64,000 bases of DNA from Streptomyces sp. Ncost-T10-10d (GTDB lineage: Bacteria; Actinomycetota; Actinomycetes; Streptomycetales; Streptomycetaceae), in NCBI RefSeq assembly GCF_900091955.1, contig NZ_FMDF01000182.1, positions 124,001 through 188,000 on the forward strand, read 5' to 3'. The position numbers and the translations under genes were made by a program. Under the pieces are notes generated by a model. It saw only the letters and a program-made list of their open reading frames with translations. It was not told the DNA's origin and made no database searches. Within the stretch, counting starts at the first letter, position 1, and each line of letters opens with the position of its first letter. This document shows, piece after piece, positions 24,846 through 33,684 of this stretch.

Positions 24846-26894
24846 GTGTCCAAACTGACCGACGTGCCCAAACGGATCCTGATCGGGCGCGCATTGCGCA
24901 GTGACCGGCTCGGAGAAACGCTCCTGCCGAAGCGCATCGCCCTCCCCGTCTTCGCCTCCGACGCCCTGTCCTCCGTTGCCTATGCGCCTGGGGAGGTCCT
25001 GCTCGTCCTGTCTGTCGCGGGCATTTCGGCGTACCACTTCAGCCCGTGGATCGCCCTGGCGGTCGTGGTGGTGATGTTCACCGTGGTGGCGTCGTACCGG
25101 CAGAACGTGCACGCGTACCCGAGCGGTGGCGGCGACTACGAGGTTGCCACCACCAACCTCGGCCCCAAGGCCGGCCTGACCGTCGCCAGCGCGCTGCTCG
25201 TGGACTACGTCCTCACCGTCGCCGTCTCCATCACTTCCGGAATCGAGAACCTGGGCTCGGCGATCCCGTTCGTGGTCGAGCACAAGGTGCTGTGCGCCGT
25301 CGCGGTGATCCTGCTGCTGACGCTGATGAACCTGCGCGGCGTCAAGGAGTCCGGGTCGCTCTTCGCGATTCCGACGTACGTGTTCGTCGTGGGCGTCTTC
25401 ATCATGATCGCGTGGGGCGCCTACCGCGCTCTCGTGCTCGGCGACACCATGCGCGCGCCCACCGCCGGCTTCCACATCAAGGCAGAGCAGGAGGGCCTCG
25501 CGGGCTTCGCCCTTGTCTTCCTGCTGCTGCGTGCTTTTTCTTCCGGCTGTGCCGCGCTCACCGGCGTCGAGGCGGTCTCCAACGGCGTCCCGGCCTTCCG
25601 TAAGCCCAAGTCCAAGAACGCGGCGACGACGCTGACGATGATGGGCATGCTCGCCATCACCATGCTCGTCGGCATCATCGCCCTCGCCCTGGTCACCAAC
25701 GTCCGGATGTCCGAGAACCCGGGGGAAGACCTGCTGAGAGGCGGTGTGCCGGTCGGCCCCGGTTATGTGCAGGACCCGGTGATCACGCAGGTCGCCGAGG
25801 CCGTCTTCGGCAACGGCAGTTTCCTGTTCATCGTGCTCGCCGCGGCCACCGCCCTGGTGCTGTTCCTCGCGGCGAACACGGCGTACAACGGCTTCCCGGT
25901 GCTCGGCTCGATCCTCGCCCAGGACCGCTACCTGCCGCGCCAGCTGCACACCCGCGGCGACCGCCTCGCCTTCTCCAACGGCATCGTGCTGCTCGCCGGC
26001 GCGGCCGCCCTGCTCGTCGTCGTCTACGGCGCCGACTCGACCCGGCTGATCCAGCTCTACATCGTCGGCGTGTTCGTGTCCTTCACGCTCAGCCAGACCG
26101 GCATGGTCCGCCACTGGAACCGCCACCTGCGCGCCGAGAAGGACGCAGACAAGCGCCGCCACATGATCCGCTCCCGCGCGATCAACGCCTTCGGCGCCTT
26201 CCTGACCGGCCTCGTCCTCGTGGTCGTCCTGGTCACCAAATTCACCCACGGTGCCTGGGTCGCCCTGCTCGGCATGTGCATCTTCTTCGCGACGATGACC
26301 GCGATCCGGAAGCACTACGACCGGGTCGCCGAGGAGATCGCCGCGGAGGAGACCCCGGTCGACGAGACGATGCGGCCCTCCAGGGTCCACTCGATCGTCC
26401 TGGTCTCCAAGCTCCACCGGCCCACGCTGCGCGCCCTCGCCTACGCCAAGCTGATCCGCTCCGACCGTCTGGAGGCGCTCTCCATCAGCGTCGACCCGGT
26501 CGAGACCAAGGCGCTCAGGGAGGACTGGGAGCGGCGGGGTATCGACATCCCGCTGAAGATCCTCGACTCCCCGTACCGCGAAGTCACCCGGCCGGTCATC
26601 GAATACGTGAAGGGCCTGCGCCGCGACAGCCCGCGCGACGTCGTGAGCGTGTACATCCCGGAGTACGTGGTCGGCCACTGGTACGAGCACCTCCTCCACA
26701 ACCAGAGCGCCCTGCGCCTCAAGGGGCGGCTGCTGTTCACCCCGGGCGTGATGGTGACCTCCGTGCCGTACCAGCTGGAGTCCTCCGAGGCGGCGAAGAA
26801 GCGCGCCAGGAAGCGCGCCGAGTGGAACGCACCGGGCTCGGTGCGCCGCGGACCCGTGGAGCGCAGGCCCAAGGAACCCAGCGGCAAGAGCTGA
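24846..26894 (+). CDS. APC-superfamily permease, KimA-like potassium importer
   Basis: A 682-residue protein: about 12 membrane helices (residues 30-500) and a cytoplasmic C-terminal domain of about 170 residues. The start RALRSDRLGETLLPKRIALPVFASDALSSVAYAPGE is very like Bacillus KimA (YdaO) and Rv2690c. KimA proteins import K+ with protons and bind c-di-AMP on the C-terminal domain in some species. GTG at 24846 with a weak upstream site. The nearby ceoBC genes and the kdp system support a K+ role; amino-acid transport is the older database label for this family. A terminator hairpin follows the stop. Confidence 0.85.
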   Translation: MSKLTDVPKRILIGRALRSDRLGETLLPKRIALPVFASDALSSVAYAPGEVLLVLSVAGISAYHFSPWIALAVVVVMFTVVASYRQNVHAYPSGGGDYEVATTNLGPKAGLTVASALLVDYVLTVAVSITSGIENLGSAIPFVVEHKVLCAVAVILLLTLMNLRGVKESGSLFAIPTYVFVVGVFIMIAWGAYRALVLGDTMRAPTAGFHIKAEQEGLAGFALVFLLLRAFSSGCAALTGVEAVSNGVPAFRKPKSKNAATTLTMMGMLAITMLVGIIALALVTNVRMSENPGEDLLRGGVPVGPGYVQDPVITQVAEAVFGNGSFLFIVLAAATALVLFLAANTAYNGFPVLGSILAQDRYLPRQLHTRGDRLAFSNGIVLLAGAAALLVVVYGADSTRLIQLYIVGVFVSFTLSQTGMVRHWNRHLRAEKDADKRRHMIRSRAINAFGAFLTGLVLVVVLVTKFTHGAWVALLGMCIFFATMTAIRKHYDRVAEEIAAEETPVDETMRPSRVHSIVLVSKLHRPTLRALAYAKLIRSDRLEALSISVDPVETKALREDWERRGIDIPLKILDSPYREVTRPVIEYVKGLRRDSPRDVVSVYIPEYVVGHWYEHLLHNQSALRLKGRLLFTPGVMVTSVPYQLESSEAAKKRARKRAEWNAPGSVRRGPVERRPKEPSGKS

Positions 26895-26921
26895 CCGCCC
26901 CTGCCCGCTTCCGTTCGTGGT

Positions 26922-26973
26922 AAACGGCCGGACGACACCCACGTAGACTCGTGGGTTGTTGTCCGGCCGTTTT
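26922..26973 (+). terminator. Terminator after the KimA-like permease
   Basis: Outer stem AAACGGCCGGAC / GTCCGGCCGTTT (12 bp) and inner stem ACCCACG / CGTGGGT with a small bulge, followed by a run of five T. It separates the permease gene from the TrmA-like gene. Confidence 0.9.
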
Positions 26974-27000
26974 TCCCTTGATCTCTGGAGCCACCCCCTC

Positions 27001-28329
27001 ATGCAGAACGAACCCACGTCGTCGCTGGTCGGGGAGGAGTACGAGGTCGAGGTCGGGCCCGTCGCACACGGCGGCCACTGCATCGCCCGCACTTCGGAGG
27101 GCCAGGTCCTCTTCGTACGGCACACGCTTCCCGGCGAGAAGGTCATCGCCAAGGTCACCGAGGGCGAGAGCGACTCCCGCTTCCTGCGCGCCGACGCGGT
27201 ACGGATCATCGAGGCGTCCAAGGACCGCGTCGAGGCGCCCTGCCCGTACGCCGGTCCCGGCAAGTGCGGCGGCTGCGACTGGCAGCACGCCAAGCCCGGC
27301 GCCCAGCGCAGGCTCAAGGGCGAAGTGATTACCGAACAGCTTCAGCGCCTCGCGGGCCTCACCCCCGAGGAGGCGGGCTGGGACGGCACCGTCATGCCGG
27401 CCGAGGGCGACAAGCTTCCGGCGGGCGAGGTGCCGGCCTGGCGCACCCGGGTCCAGTACGCCATCGACGAGGACGGCCGTGTCGGCCTGCGCAAGCACCG
27501 TTCGCATGACGTGGAGCCGATCGAGCGCTGCCTGATCGCGGCCCCCGGCGTCACCGAGCTCGGCATCGAGAAGCGGGAATGGCCCGGCATGGCCTCGGTG
27601 GAAGCCATCGCGGCCACCGGCTCCCACGACCGCCAGGTGATCCTCACCCCGAGGCCCGGCGGCCGGCTGCCCCTCGTGGAACTCGACAAGCCCGTCTCGG
27701 TGATGCGCGTCGACGAGCGCGACGGCGGCGTCCACCGCGTGCACGGCCGCGCCTTCGTCCGCGAGCGCGCCGACGACCGCACCTACCGGGTCGGCTCGGG
27801 CGGTTTCTGGCAGGTCCACCCGCAAGCCGCCAACACCCTCGTCCGCGCCGTCATGCAGGGCCTGCTGCCCCGCAAGGGCGACACCGCCCTCGACCTCTAC
27901 TGCGGCGTCGGCCTGTTCGCGGGCGCCATCGGCCAGCGCATCGGCGATAAGGGCGCCGTCCTCGGCATCGAGTCCGGCAAGCGCGCCGTGGAGGACGCCC
28001 GGCACAACCTGAAGGACCTGGAGCGGGTCCGCATCGAGCACGGCAAGGTCGACCAGGTCCTGCCGCGCACCGGCATCACCGAGACCGACCTGATCGTCCT
28101 CGACCCCCCGCGCGCAGGCGCCGGCAAGCAGACCGTCAAGCACCTGACCGGCCTCGGCGCCCGCCGCATCGCGTATGTGGCATGCGACCCGGCGGCCTTG
28201 GCGCGCGACCTGGCGTACTTCCGGGAGGGCGGGTACCGGGTGCGGACGCTGCGGGCGTTCGATCTGTTTCCGATGACCCACCACGTGGAGTGTGTCGCCA
28301 TCCTTGAACCGGCCGCGAAGGGCTCCTGA
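27001..28329 (+). CDS. TrmA/RumA-type SAM-dependent RNA (uracil-5-)-methyltransferase
   Basis: A 442-residue enzyme. TRAM RNA-binding domain at residues 1-70, iron-sulphur cysteines in APCPYAGPGKCGGCDWQH, SAM motif DLYCGVGLFAGAIGQ, motif IV LDPPRAG and the catalytic Cys in YVACDPAALARDL. It methylates uridine in rRNA or tRNA; the target cannot be told. ATG at 27001 follows GGAG; the frame is open upstream only into the terminator. It is the last gene of the conserved actinobacterial block (Rv2689c-like); downstream the accessory island begins. Confidence 0.93.
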   Translation: MQNEPTSSLVGEEYEVEVGPVAHGGHCIARTSEGQVLFVRHTLPGEKVIAKVTEGESDSRFLRADAVRIIEASKDRVEAPCPYAGPGKCGGCDWQHAKPGAQRRLKGEVITEQLQRLAGLTPEEAGWDGTVMPAEGDKLPAGEVPAWRTRVQYAIDEDGRVGLRKHRSHDVEPIERCLIAAPGVTELGIEKREWPGMASVEAIAATGSHDRQVILTPRPGGRLPLVELDKPVSVMRVDERDGGVHRVHGRAFVRERADDRTYRVGSGGFWQVHPQAANTLVRAVMQGLLPRKGDTALDLYCGVGLFAGAIGQRIGDKGAVLGIESGKRAVEDARHNLKDLERVRIEHGKVDQVLPRTGITETDLIVLDPPRAGAGKQTVKHLTGLGARRIAYVACDPAALARDLAYFREGGYRVRTLRAFDLFPMTHHVECVAILEPAAKGS

Positions 28330-28605
28330 CCTGCGATTTCTCCCGTGCGCATTATGTGCGGTGTGGGCGTTACGAGCGATATCTTGACGCTGAAATGACG
28401 CTCGTGACGCTCAAATGACGCTTGCTCTGACGGGACGTCACATGACTGATCGTGCAGGTCACGTTGGCTGGGAGGCGCGCTCCCGTGGGCTGGCTTTGCG
28501 GGAACTTGAAGAAGATTCCGCCGGGTTGCAGCGCCCGCCGCTGGTTGCGGTGGCAGGCGCGCTGCTGCCGTACTTCGGCGGGCCGGACGTGTGGCGGAGC
28601 GGGCG
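28330..28605. other. Junction between core genome and accessory island
   Basis: 276 bp between two converging genes. It contains the TGACGCT repeat array at 28385-28422. An open frame of 65 codons (ATG 28415 to TAG 28612) crosses it, but has no ribosome site and begins inside the repeats; I treat it as unsupported. No tRNA or attachment-site duplication was found. Confidence 0.4.
28385..28422. repeat. Tandem TGACGCT heptamer array
   Basis: TGACGCT occurs four times, at 28385, 28396, 28405 and 28416, spaced 11, 9 and 11 bp. The array is two near-identical 20-bp units (TGACGCTGAAATGACGCTCG then TGACGCTCAAATGACGCTTG). It looks like a protein-binding array or a recombination remnant at the island edge. 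Confidence 0.7.
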
Positions 28606-30018
28606 TCAGTAGGTGGGGCCGTAGGGACTCCAGTGCCCGAGGAAGGGCTTCAGGTCCTCGGGGCGCGGCTCGGGAATGTCGGGCAGCCGGGGCGATGTGT
28701 TCAGCGGGTCGAGGCGCTCCACGCGGGCTGCTGCCCAGTCGACCCAGGCTTCGGCTTCGGTCCGGGTCTGGCCTGGGGGCATGGCCTCGACCCGGGTGCG
28801 TACAGCGTTCACATACTCCGTCAGTCGGGTGGCGTGGCGCCATGTCGCTTCCTGCGCCTCGAAGTGCCTGACGCGGTACGCCTCGGCGTACCGGATTCGG
28901 GCTTCTTCCATGGTGGCTTCCCACCGGATGCGCTTCTGGCGTGCCACTTCGATCTCGTCCAGGCGTCTGCGTTCAGCAGCTTCGCCGCGGAGGGTGACCT
29001 CCTGGGCGATCTCGGCGAGCTGGTCTTCCAGGGGACGGCCGGGGGTGTCGGACCATTCGCTGGCCCGGTGCGGCTGGCCGCCGCTGAGGACGAAACGGAG
29101 CCGTTCGGACGGGGTGTAGTCGAAGCGGGGGATCCTGACCCAGGAGTCCTTCTTGGCCGCGGTGAGTTCCTTCTCGGTGGCGACGTGCTCGGTCCGGTCT
29201 TGCTCCTGGAGGACAAGGAACCCCACAGTCTGGCCCTGTGCGGTGATGGTGAAGTGGGGAGATGCCCTACGACGGCGATGAGACGGGGGCGCGAAGCCGG
29301 TCTGTCCTGCCGAGCTGGAATGTCCTTCGGCCTCGGCAGCGATGATCAGCGCCTGGACGAGCCGGAGGGCACGTCCTTGGACGGGCTTCGTGAGGCCCAG
29401 TGGCTGTTGTTCGTTCTGCATGGCCCGGACCACGGTGTGCGGCCGCGTGAGCCGGGAGGGAACGGGGACGGGTTCGAGGACGGCGAGGCGCCAGGCGGGG
29501 ATGTCGACGAGCTTGATCTCGTACCCGCCCTGACACCAAGCCCCGTACAGCTCCTTCTTCTCCGGGACCTTTCCGGACCTGCGTGCCGCGGCGATGCGGG
29601 ATGGCCACTTCTCCAAGTCCGGACCGCTGCCGCTCTTGACGATGCTGCCGCCGGCCTCCGCGAGCTCTTGCAGCAGCTGCTCCGTGAACGTCACCCGAGG
29701 CTGTGATGGAGGGCTTGGCCTCCACCCGGCGGCCGGAGTTTCCTGTGCTCGGGTGGACGGGGGTCGTGGAGCGGCGGCCTGGGTCTTCGGCGGGCGTGAC
29801 CCGCGGGGAGGGTACGCGCCGTGCGCCAGGTAGTGCTGGCCAGCACTCGTCAGGATGACGCTCCACTGCCCGGCCTTCCGGGAAACCATGACCAGGCCCC
29901 GGTTCTGCAGTGCCTGACAGGTGCTCTTGTAGGAGCTGGTCTCCCAAACGCTGGCAGGGCACCCGTCTTGCACCCACTGCAGCACCGAGAGTTGCCGCTC
30001 ATTGACCTGCCGTTCCAA
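28606..30018 (-). CDS. Unrecognised protein with N-terminal winged helix (470 aa)
   Basis: The product starts at a TTG (30018) with AAGG upstream; no ATG or GTG start precedes it in frame. Residues 5-70 read as a winged-helix DNA-binding fold (ERQLSVLQWVQDG, CQALQNRGLVMVSRK, VILTSAGQHYLA), residues 70-110 are Pro/Arg-rich, residues 115-330 are of unknown fold with an Arg-rich stretch, and residues 335-430 form a long charged helix (LDEIEVARQKRIRWEATMEE...) likely to be a coiled coil. I do not recognise a family. It ends facing the TrmA-like gene. Given the island, a nucleic-acid-linked role is plausible but unproven. Confidence 0.7.
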   Translation of the reverse strand: MERQVNERQLSVLQWVQDGCPASVWETSSYKSTCQALQNRGLVMVSRKAGQWSVILTSAGQHYLAHGAYPPRGSRPPKTQAAAPRPPSTRAQETPAAGWRPSPPSQPRVTFTEQLLQELAEAGGSIVKSGSGPDLEKWPSRIAAARRSGKVPEKKELYGAWCQGGYEIKLVDIPAWRLAVLEPVPVPSRLTRPHTVVRAMQNEQQPLGLTKPVQGRALRLVQALIIAAEAEGHSSSAGQTGFAPPSHRRRRASPHFTITAQGQTVGFLVLQEQDRTEHVATEKELTAAKKDSWVRIPRFDYTPSERLRFVLSGGQPHRASEWSDTPGRPLEDQLAEIAQEVTLRGEAAERRRLDEIEVARQKRIRWEATMEEARIRYAEAYRVRHFEAQEATWRHATRLTEYVNAVRTRVEAMPPGQTRTEAEAWVDWAAARVERLDPLNTSPRLPDIPEPRPEDLKPFLGHWSPYGPTY

Positions 30019-30226
30019 TGGTCCGCCTTCGACTCTAGGTTGACGTACGACGGCGGCATGTTGTCAGTTCCGTTTGTCAGCGATAGGTGGTTCGAAAAAA
30101 TTTGCTCGAACGAGCGGGGTGACGTGGACCATGTCTATGTCCGCGCGGGCGGCGTCTTCACCGTTGCCGTCAACTCGGCCTCCGTGACCTGCTGGCGAGT
30201 CAGCCCAATGACTTCGGTCGGGACCT

Positions 30227-30751
30227 TCAGCCACTGAACTTCGCGCGCAAGCGTTCGTTCTCCTTCTCCAGCGTCTTAACGCGTCGTTCGAGTTCGGCTC
30301 GTGTCGGCTTCTTCGGGGGCGGCGGAGGCGTGGGAACCGTGGGTTCCGGTGGCTCGCCACGCAGTCCGATGGGTTCGAAGGCCACGAGCGTTTGCCAGGC
30401 ACCTCCGCACTCAGGGCATTGCTTCCTGGACCCTCCAGCATCGATGGGGTCGGTGTACGTGTAATGCGCCTCCGTCTCGATGATGTGGCCGCAGTACAGC
30501 CGGACACGCCACCGCATGATCTCGTGGTCGGCCTTCTTGAAGGACTGGATCAGCTTCGCGACGTTCTCGAACGCCTGGCGGCGGCGCTCTGCCATCGCCG
30601 GGTCTGCCAGGCATTTGGCATTGTCCTCTTCGACCTGTCGTCGAATCGATACGCTGCTCTCCTCGCTCTGCTTCTGACGGCGGTGGTCCCTGCGGGTGAG
30701 TTCGTACTCCTCCAACGGAACCCCGCTGCTCCGGTATTCGACTTCGCGCAT
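30227..30751 (-). CDS. Unrecognised small protein with zinc-ribbon-like motif (174 aa)
   Basis: ATG at 30751 is the first start after which the composition is coding-like; the frame is open further upstream. The protein has a charged helical first half (EYELTRRDHRRQKQSEESSV, RRRQAFENVAKLIQSFKK), a Cys/His group VRLYCGHIIETE ... KQCPECGGAW (C..H..C..C, possible zinc site) and a Pro-rich linker into a C-terminal leucine-type heptad helix (RAELERRVKTLEKENERLRAK), likely a coiled coil. It lies 208 bp upstream of the 470-residue gene on the same strand. No known family is recognised. Confidence 0.65.
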   Translation of the reverse strand: MREVEYRSSGVPLEEYELTRRDHRRQKQSEESSVSIRRQVEEDNAKCLADPAMAERRRQAFENVAKLIQSFKKADHEIMRWRVRLYCGHIIETEAHYTYTDPIDAGGSRKQCPECGGAWQTLVAFEPIGLRGEPPEPTVPTPPPPPKKPTRAELERRVKTLEKENERLRAKFSG

Positions 30752-31126
30752 GACGGTCAGCGTAGAAGCGGCGCCTACGCAGCCGTGGGGAAGAACAGTC
30801 TTGGTCAACCAGCTTGCCGATTCTGCCCATGAGTGACCGCCGGGGTGCGTGTCGCGTACGCTCCGAGGCCAGCCGCGTGGGCTCGCGTGGTGCGGCGGCG
30901 ATGGCCGCTCTGAAGCAAGCCATGGGCTACCGCCGACGAGCAACCGATGGTCCCGGTCAAGCCGCCAGGCGCAAACCCAACACCGCCGCCCATCCACTCG
31001 AACGAAACAAGAGAAGACGGATTCCCGCCAGTTAGCCGGTTTTGATCAATTAGTGGCTCGCCACTGACGCTGTTGGGCAGTATGCCGTCCTGGGGCATTG
31101 TCGGTTGAAGGAACCGGAGGGGGAAC
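30752..31126. promoter_or_regulatory. Divergent region before the GNAT-PIN gene
   Basis: 375 bp between the minus-strand 174-residue gene and the plus-strand GNAT gene. The right end is A/T-richer (TTTTGATCAATTAGTGG near 31038) and ends in the ribosome site CGGAGGGGGAAC. A 73-codon open frame at 30814 has an Arg-rich, non-coding-like product and is not called. Confidence 0.4.
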
Positions 31127-33187
31127 ATGGCGATCAGAGTGTTGCCGGTGTCTGCGGAGCAGTCGGAGCTGCTGGACGCGATCATCGCTTTGGGTAACCG
31201 GTACACGAAGTATCTGGGGCTGCTGACGCCGCCTGCCTACCGTAAGCATGCTGAGGACGACGGCCTGCTGGTGGCCCTGGATGGCGATGAGGTGGTCGGC
31301 TACGCGCTCTTCGGGCTGCCCAAGCGGAGTCTGCATGTGCGGCTGGCTCACTTGTGCGTAGCTGAGGAACACCGAGGTAAGGGCGTCGCTCGTGAGCTGA
31401 TCGAGGCGATCCGCGCGCGGCACGCTCATCGGCTCGGCATTCGTGCCAAGTGCCGGCGCGACTACGGGCTCAGCGGCATGTGGACAGCGCTGGGCTTTGT
31501 TCCCAAGGGTGAGAGCCTGGGGCGGGGTAAGGACAAGGAGACGCTGGACACCTGGTGGTTTGACCTGGGGCACGAGGATCTGTTCGCCGAGGCCCAGAGC
31601 GATGCGCTGCTGGTGGTGACGGTCGACCACGGAGTGTTCGCCGGGCTGCGCGGTACGGAAGCAGAACGAGCCGTTGAGGAGTCGCGTGCTCTCACGGCAG
31701 GGTGGCTCGCCGACCTGATCGAGCTCGCGTTCACTCCGCAGCTTCTGCACGACGTGCGGGATGTCGAGGAGCATGAGGCACGCAACCATCAGCGTGCGGG
31801 GCTCGCCAAACTGCGGTCAGTGTCTCCAGACAGCGCTGCCGTTGCCGTCCGTGTGGAGGAGCTGGCCGCTGCAGCGAGGAAGGAGCTACCTGATGTCCCC
31901 CTCGGTGATCGACAACGCGCTCGCTTGCGCTACGTTGCCGAGACGTCGTGTGCCGGGCTCCAGGTGCTGGTGACGCGCGATCCCGCACTGGCGGCTCTTG
32001 CCGACATCGCCTGGGACGTCGCACGGGTCAAGGTGGTCTCGTCGGCGGTGGTCACGCTTCATGTGGACGAACTGCGCCAGGCCCAGGTGTACCGTCCAGC
32101 AGATCTCATGGGCACTACCTTCTCCGCCGAGGAGATCGCGCCAGGCGGTGAAGGAGAGCTGGTCGCCTTCTTCGACCAGGCCGAGGGTGACCGTGGAACG
32201 GCCTTCGCAGAGCGGCTGAAAAATCTCGCCAATGACGGGGTGCTGTGGCGCAGGGAGCTGCTCCGGGACGGAGAGGGGCATCCGGTAGCCCTCTACGTCT
32301 GGGCCATGGACGGCCGCACGCTGAACGTCGCGTTCCTTCGGACGGCATCGCACCGGCTGGAGGAGACACTCGCACGGCAACTGCTGTTCATGCTCAAGCG
32401 GCTTGGCCGAGAGCGAGGGGCGCAGGCGGTCCGTATCACCGATCCGTTTCTGTCGCCGACAGCGATGACGGCGGCTGGCGCCGACGGCTTCACCGAGGAC
32501 GAGAGCGGCTTCACCGCACTGCTGGTCGACGTCTGCGGACCTGCCGAGGCCGTCTCGCAGAAGGCTGCGGAGATCGCAGGGCGCATGAGGCGGTCGGCGC
32601 CTCGGCTGGATGAATGCGTTTCGCCCCAGATCGCGAGCATGGCCGAGCGGGTGTGGTGGCCGGCCAAATTGACCGACACGGCCCTGCCCTCCTTCATCGC
32701 GCCCATCAAACCACGCTGGTCCACGGAGCTCTTCGACGTTCCTGCCATGCTCGTTCCCCGGGACGACGTACTGGGCATCAGTCGCGAGCACGTCTACTAC
32801 CGCTCGTCCGGACACCGGGGAGAGAGCATTCCCGCCCGGATCATGTGGTACGTCAGTGAGGGGACTTCCGGGCAGCAGGGCAAGATGGTCATCGGCTGCT
32901 CGCGCCTCGACGAGGTGGTCATCGATGACCCCGATACCCTCTTCTCGCGATTCGAACACCTGGGCGTATATGGTCATGTCGAAGTGCGTGACGCAGCCGA
33001 TGGATCGGGCAAGGCCATGGCGTTGAGGTTTTCGGACACGGAGATCTTTCCCGTACAGGTGACGCATGCACGAGTGACCGCGTTGGCCAAGGGGCTGGGG
33101 CTACGGTGGGTACCGCCGATGCAGCTGTCGAAGATCAGCAACGTGCTGTTCCAGGCCGTGTACGAAGAGGGGCACCGAAAGACGTGA
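31127..33187 (+). CDS. GNAT acetyltransferase fused to a PIN-like domain
   Basis: A 686-residue multidomain protein. Residues 1-150 are a GNAT acetyltransferase (acetyl-CoA loop LCVAEEHRGKGVARELIEAI). Residues about 160-320 resemble a PIN ribonuclease: an early Asp in VVTVDHGVFAGL, an internal acidic helix, and the late block RYVAETSCAGLQVLVTRDPALAAL. Residues 360-490 may be a second, degenerate acyltransferase fold (LLFMLKRLGRERGAQAVRI). The C-terminus (560-686) is a small beta domain reminiscent of EVE/ASCH/PUA folds. The next gene encodes an ASCH protein and overlaps by 4 bases (GTGA), so the two products are made together. PIN plus acetyltransferase suggests a toxin-like or defence role, by inference. 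ATG follows GGAGGGGGAAC. Confidence 0.78.
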   Translation: MAIRVLPVSAEQSELLDAIIALGNRYTKYLGLLTPPAYRKHAEDDGLLVALDGDEVVGYALFGLPKRSLHVRLAHLCVAEEHRGKGVARELIEAIRARHAHRLGIRAKCRRDYGLSGMWTALGFVPKGESLGRGKDKETLDTWWFDLGHEDLFAEAQSDALLVVTVDHGVFAGLRGTEAERAVEESRALTAGWLADLIELAFTPQLLHDVRDVEEHEARNHQRAGLAKLRSVSPDSAAVAVRVEELAAAARKELPDVPLGDRQRARLRYVAETSCAGLQVLVTRDPALAALADIAWDVARVKVVSSAVVTLHVDELRQAQVYRPADLMGTTFSAEEIAPGGEGELVAFFDQAEGDRGTAFAERLKNLANDGVLWRRELLRDGEGHPVALYVWAMDGRTLNVAFLRTASHRLEETLARQLLFMLKRLGRERGAQAVRITDPFLSPTAMTAAGADGFTEDESGFTALLVDVCGPAEAVSQKAAEIAGRMRRSAPRLDECVSPQIASMAERVWWPAKLTDTALPSFIAPIKPRWSTELFDVPAMLVPRDDVLGISREHVYYRSSGHRGESIPARIMWYVSEGTSGQQGKMVIGCSRLDEVVIDDPDTLFSRFEHLGVYGHVEVRDAADGSGKAMALRFSDTEIFPVQVTHARVTALAKGLGLRWVPPMQLSKISNVLFQAVYEEGHRKT

Positions 33188-33663
33188 GTGATCCGGAGCG
33201 CGCGATGCTGCTGTCCGTCCACCCTCGGTTCGCCACGGCGATCCTTGCCGGGACCAAGACGGTCGAGGTCCGCCGTCAGCGCGTCGCCGCCCCACCCGGG
33301 ACTCCCGTACTGCTCTACGCGACCGCGCCCACGATGGCCATCGTGGGCATGGCGCGGATCGCTTCCGTGCATGTGGCCTCCCCGCGGGAGGTTTGGTCGG
33401 CCAGTTGCACGAGTGCAGGGATCAGTCGGCGTGAGTACGACGAGTACATGAGTGGAGCGACCCAGGCCAGCGGTCTGTCGCTCGAAGAACCGATTACCTT
33501 CGAGGACCCGGTACCGCTGGCCGCGCTGCGAGCCGCGGGATCGTTCCATCCGCCCCAGAGTTACCGATACTTGACCGGCGAAGATCTCCGGAAGGTTGCT
33601 GTGGCGGCACCAACGTCCGGGGCGGTCCTTCAGAGTGCGTTGAACCACCTGACGCCAGCTTAG
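33184..33663 (+). CDS. ASCH domain protein coupled to the GNAT-PIN gene
   Basis: A 159-residue protein. The ASCH/PUA-like signature is at the start: MLLSVHPRFATAILAGTKTVEVRR, then VLLYATAPTMAIVGMARI. ASCH domains bind RNA or modified bases. GTG at 33184 overlaps the upstream stop in GTGA; an ATG at 33205 is internal. The pair GNAT-PIN / ASCH forms a two-gene unit on its own strand at the island's left part. Confidence 0.88.
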   Translation: MSDPERAMLLSVHPRFATAILAGTKTVEVRRQRVAAPPGTPVLLYATAPTMAIVGMARIASVHVASPREVWSASCTSAGISRREYDEYMSGATQASGLSLEEPITFEDPVPLAALRAAGSFHPPQSYRYLTGEDLRKVAVAAPTSGAVLQSALNHLTPA

Positions 33664-33684
33664 GCGAGTAAGTCGAAGGTGCGG

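Noticed and set aside
24747..27317. 856-codon open frame on the minus strand
   Set aside because: Antisense shadow of the KimA-like permease gene and the start of the TrmA-like gene.
28385..28422. CRISPR array
   Set aside because: Repeats are 7 bp with 2-4 bp between them, far from CRISPR repeat and spacer sizes; no cas gene is present.
28415..28612. 65-codon ORF at the island edge
   Set aside because: Starts inside the heptamer repeats, lacks a ribosome site and overlaps the end of the 470-residue gene.
30814..31035. 73-codon ORF in the divergent region
   Set aside because: Arg-rich product and no ribosome site; better read as promoter DNA.
28330..31126. tRNA gene or integrase as island insertion site
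   Set aside because: No cloverleaf-like sequence, integrase gene or long direct repeat was found on either side of the left boundary.
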